A stretch of DNA of 64,000 nucleotides, taken from NCBI GenBank assembly GCA_035504415.1, contig DATJRY010000010.1, positions 62,001 to 126,000 on the forward strand, given 5' to 3'. Origin of the DNA: Candidatus Sulfotelmatobacter sp. (GTDB lineage Bacteria; Vulcanimicrobiota; Vulcanimicrobiia; Vulcanimicrobiales; Vulcanimicrobiaceae). The notes under the pieces were generated by a model. The model worked only from the letters and a program-made list of their open reading frames with translations. It searched no databases and was not told the DNA's origin. The translations under genes were made by a program, and so were the position numbers. Shown piece by piece: positions 63,906-64,000 of the stretch (position 1 is the stretch's first letter; each line of letters starts with the position of its first letter).

Positions 63906-64000
63906 GCAGATCCTCGACATCACGCGCCTCGAGGAGGCCTTCGAAGACGACACCGCCGGGATCGTCGAGCTGCTGGAGATGGCGCTCGAGACCGGCCGCA
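63895..64000 (+). CDS. HPt-domain phosphotransfer protein (3' partial)
   Basis: The frame LPDKQILDITRLEEAFEDDT then AGIVELLEMALETGR runs off the window. This is the N-terminal helix pair of histidine phosphotransfer domains, before the active His. TTG is the likely start, with GGAG 6 bases upstream, overlapping the end of kinase 3. It would pass phosphate from the terminal receivers of the three kinases to a response regulator further on. Confidence 0.65.
   Translation, partial: MPDKQILDITRLEEAFEDDTAGIVELLEMALETGR

Overview
This is a very GC-rich bacterial chromosome segment, almost wall to wall with genes. There are no rRNA, tRNA, CRISPR or recognisable transposase genes. GTG starts are common, and many neighbours overlap by 4 bases (ATGA or GTGA), which points to tight operons with translational coupling. 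The combination of a PyrR-headed pyrimidine operon, a PBP beside a PASTA Ser/Thr kinase, a SpoIID-family protein, ruvC-ruvA-ruvB and MASE4-type hybrid kinases suggests a high-GC Terrabacteria lineage. My best guess is Eremiobacterota/Vulcanimicrobiota (WPS-2) or a relative; this is inference from gene content only.

Layout. 1-3.5 kb: the end of a methylmalonate-semialdehyde dehydrogenase gene, clpP with a likely leaderless promoter, a small HTH gene, and an HxlR regulator divergent from a thioesterase. 3.5-11.5 kb: one long run of pyrR-pyrB-pyrC-carA, then BatD-like/MoxR/DUF58/VWA and pdxH. carB lies alone at 22.6 kb. 11.5-16 kb: a secreted alpha/beta hydrolase and two tandem paralogous TPR-LuxR regulators. 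16-18.5 kb: a sulfonate-type ABC importer (ssuACB) behind a sigma70-like promoter and an about 110-nt structured leader ending in an intrinsic terminator. 18.5-22.5 kb: an ArsR/AHSA1 pair with an operator, a small membrane protein, a metallophosphoesterase, an MFS exporter and a nucleotidyltransferase-like protein.

25.8-33 kb: a ThDP oxidase/decarboxylase, an enolase-superfamily enzyme, a large FAD/FeS oxidoreductase and an SDR, apparently an oxidative carboxylic-acid module. 33-39 kb: a branched-chain-type ABC importer split into livJHM (forward) and livGF (reverse), with a type-2 PHA depolymerase lipoprotein and a small secreted protein between. 39-44.7 kb: a hydroxyacid-oxoacid transhydrogenase-like alcohol dehydrogenase, dtd, a NiCoT transporter, enoyl-CoA hydratase plus class III CoA-transferase, and an orphan TRAP binding protein. 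44.7-46.5 kb: a molybdate module (modA, modE and a His-rich ribbon-helix-helix protein) with two ModE-like operators.

46.5-55.7 kb: a conserved Cys-containing unknown protein, a class B PBP, a PASTA kinase, ruvC-ruvA-ruvB, SpoIID, PilZ and queA. 55.7-64 kb: three tandem MASE4 hybrid histidine kinases followed by the start of an HPt gene, forming a phosphorelay locus.

The most unusual non-coding signals are listed here. (1) A two-hairpin repeat of about 110 bp flanks ruvA in inverted orientation; a shorter copy precedes pyrC. One copy encodes the RuvC tail, and the forward copies end next to start codons. (2) The ssuA attenuator-like leader. (3) Two ModE-like operators, one upstream of a gene not normally part of molybdate regulons, followed by a hairpin leader.
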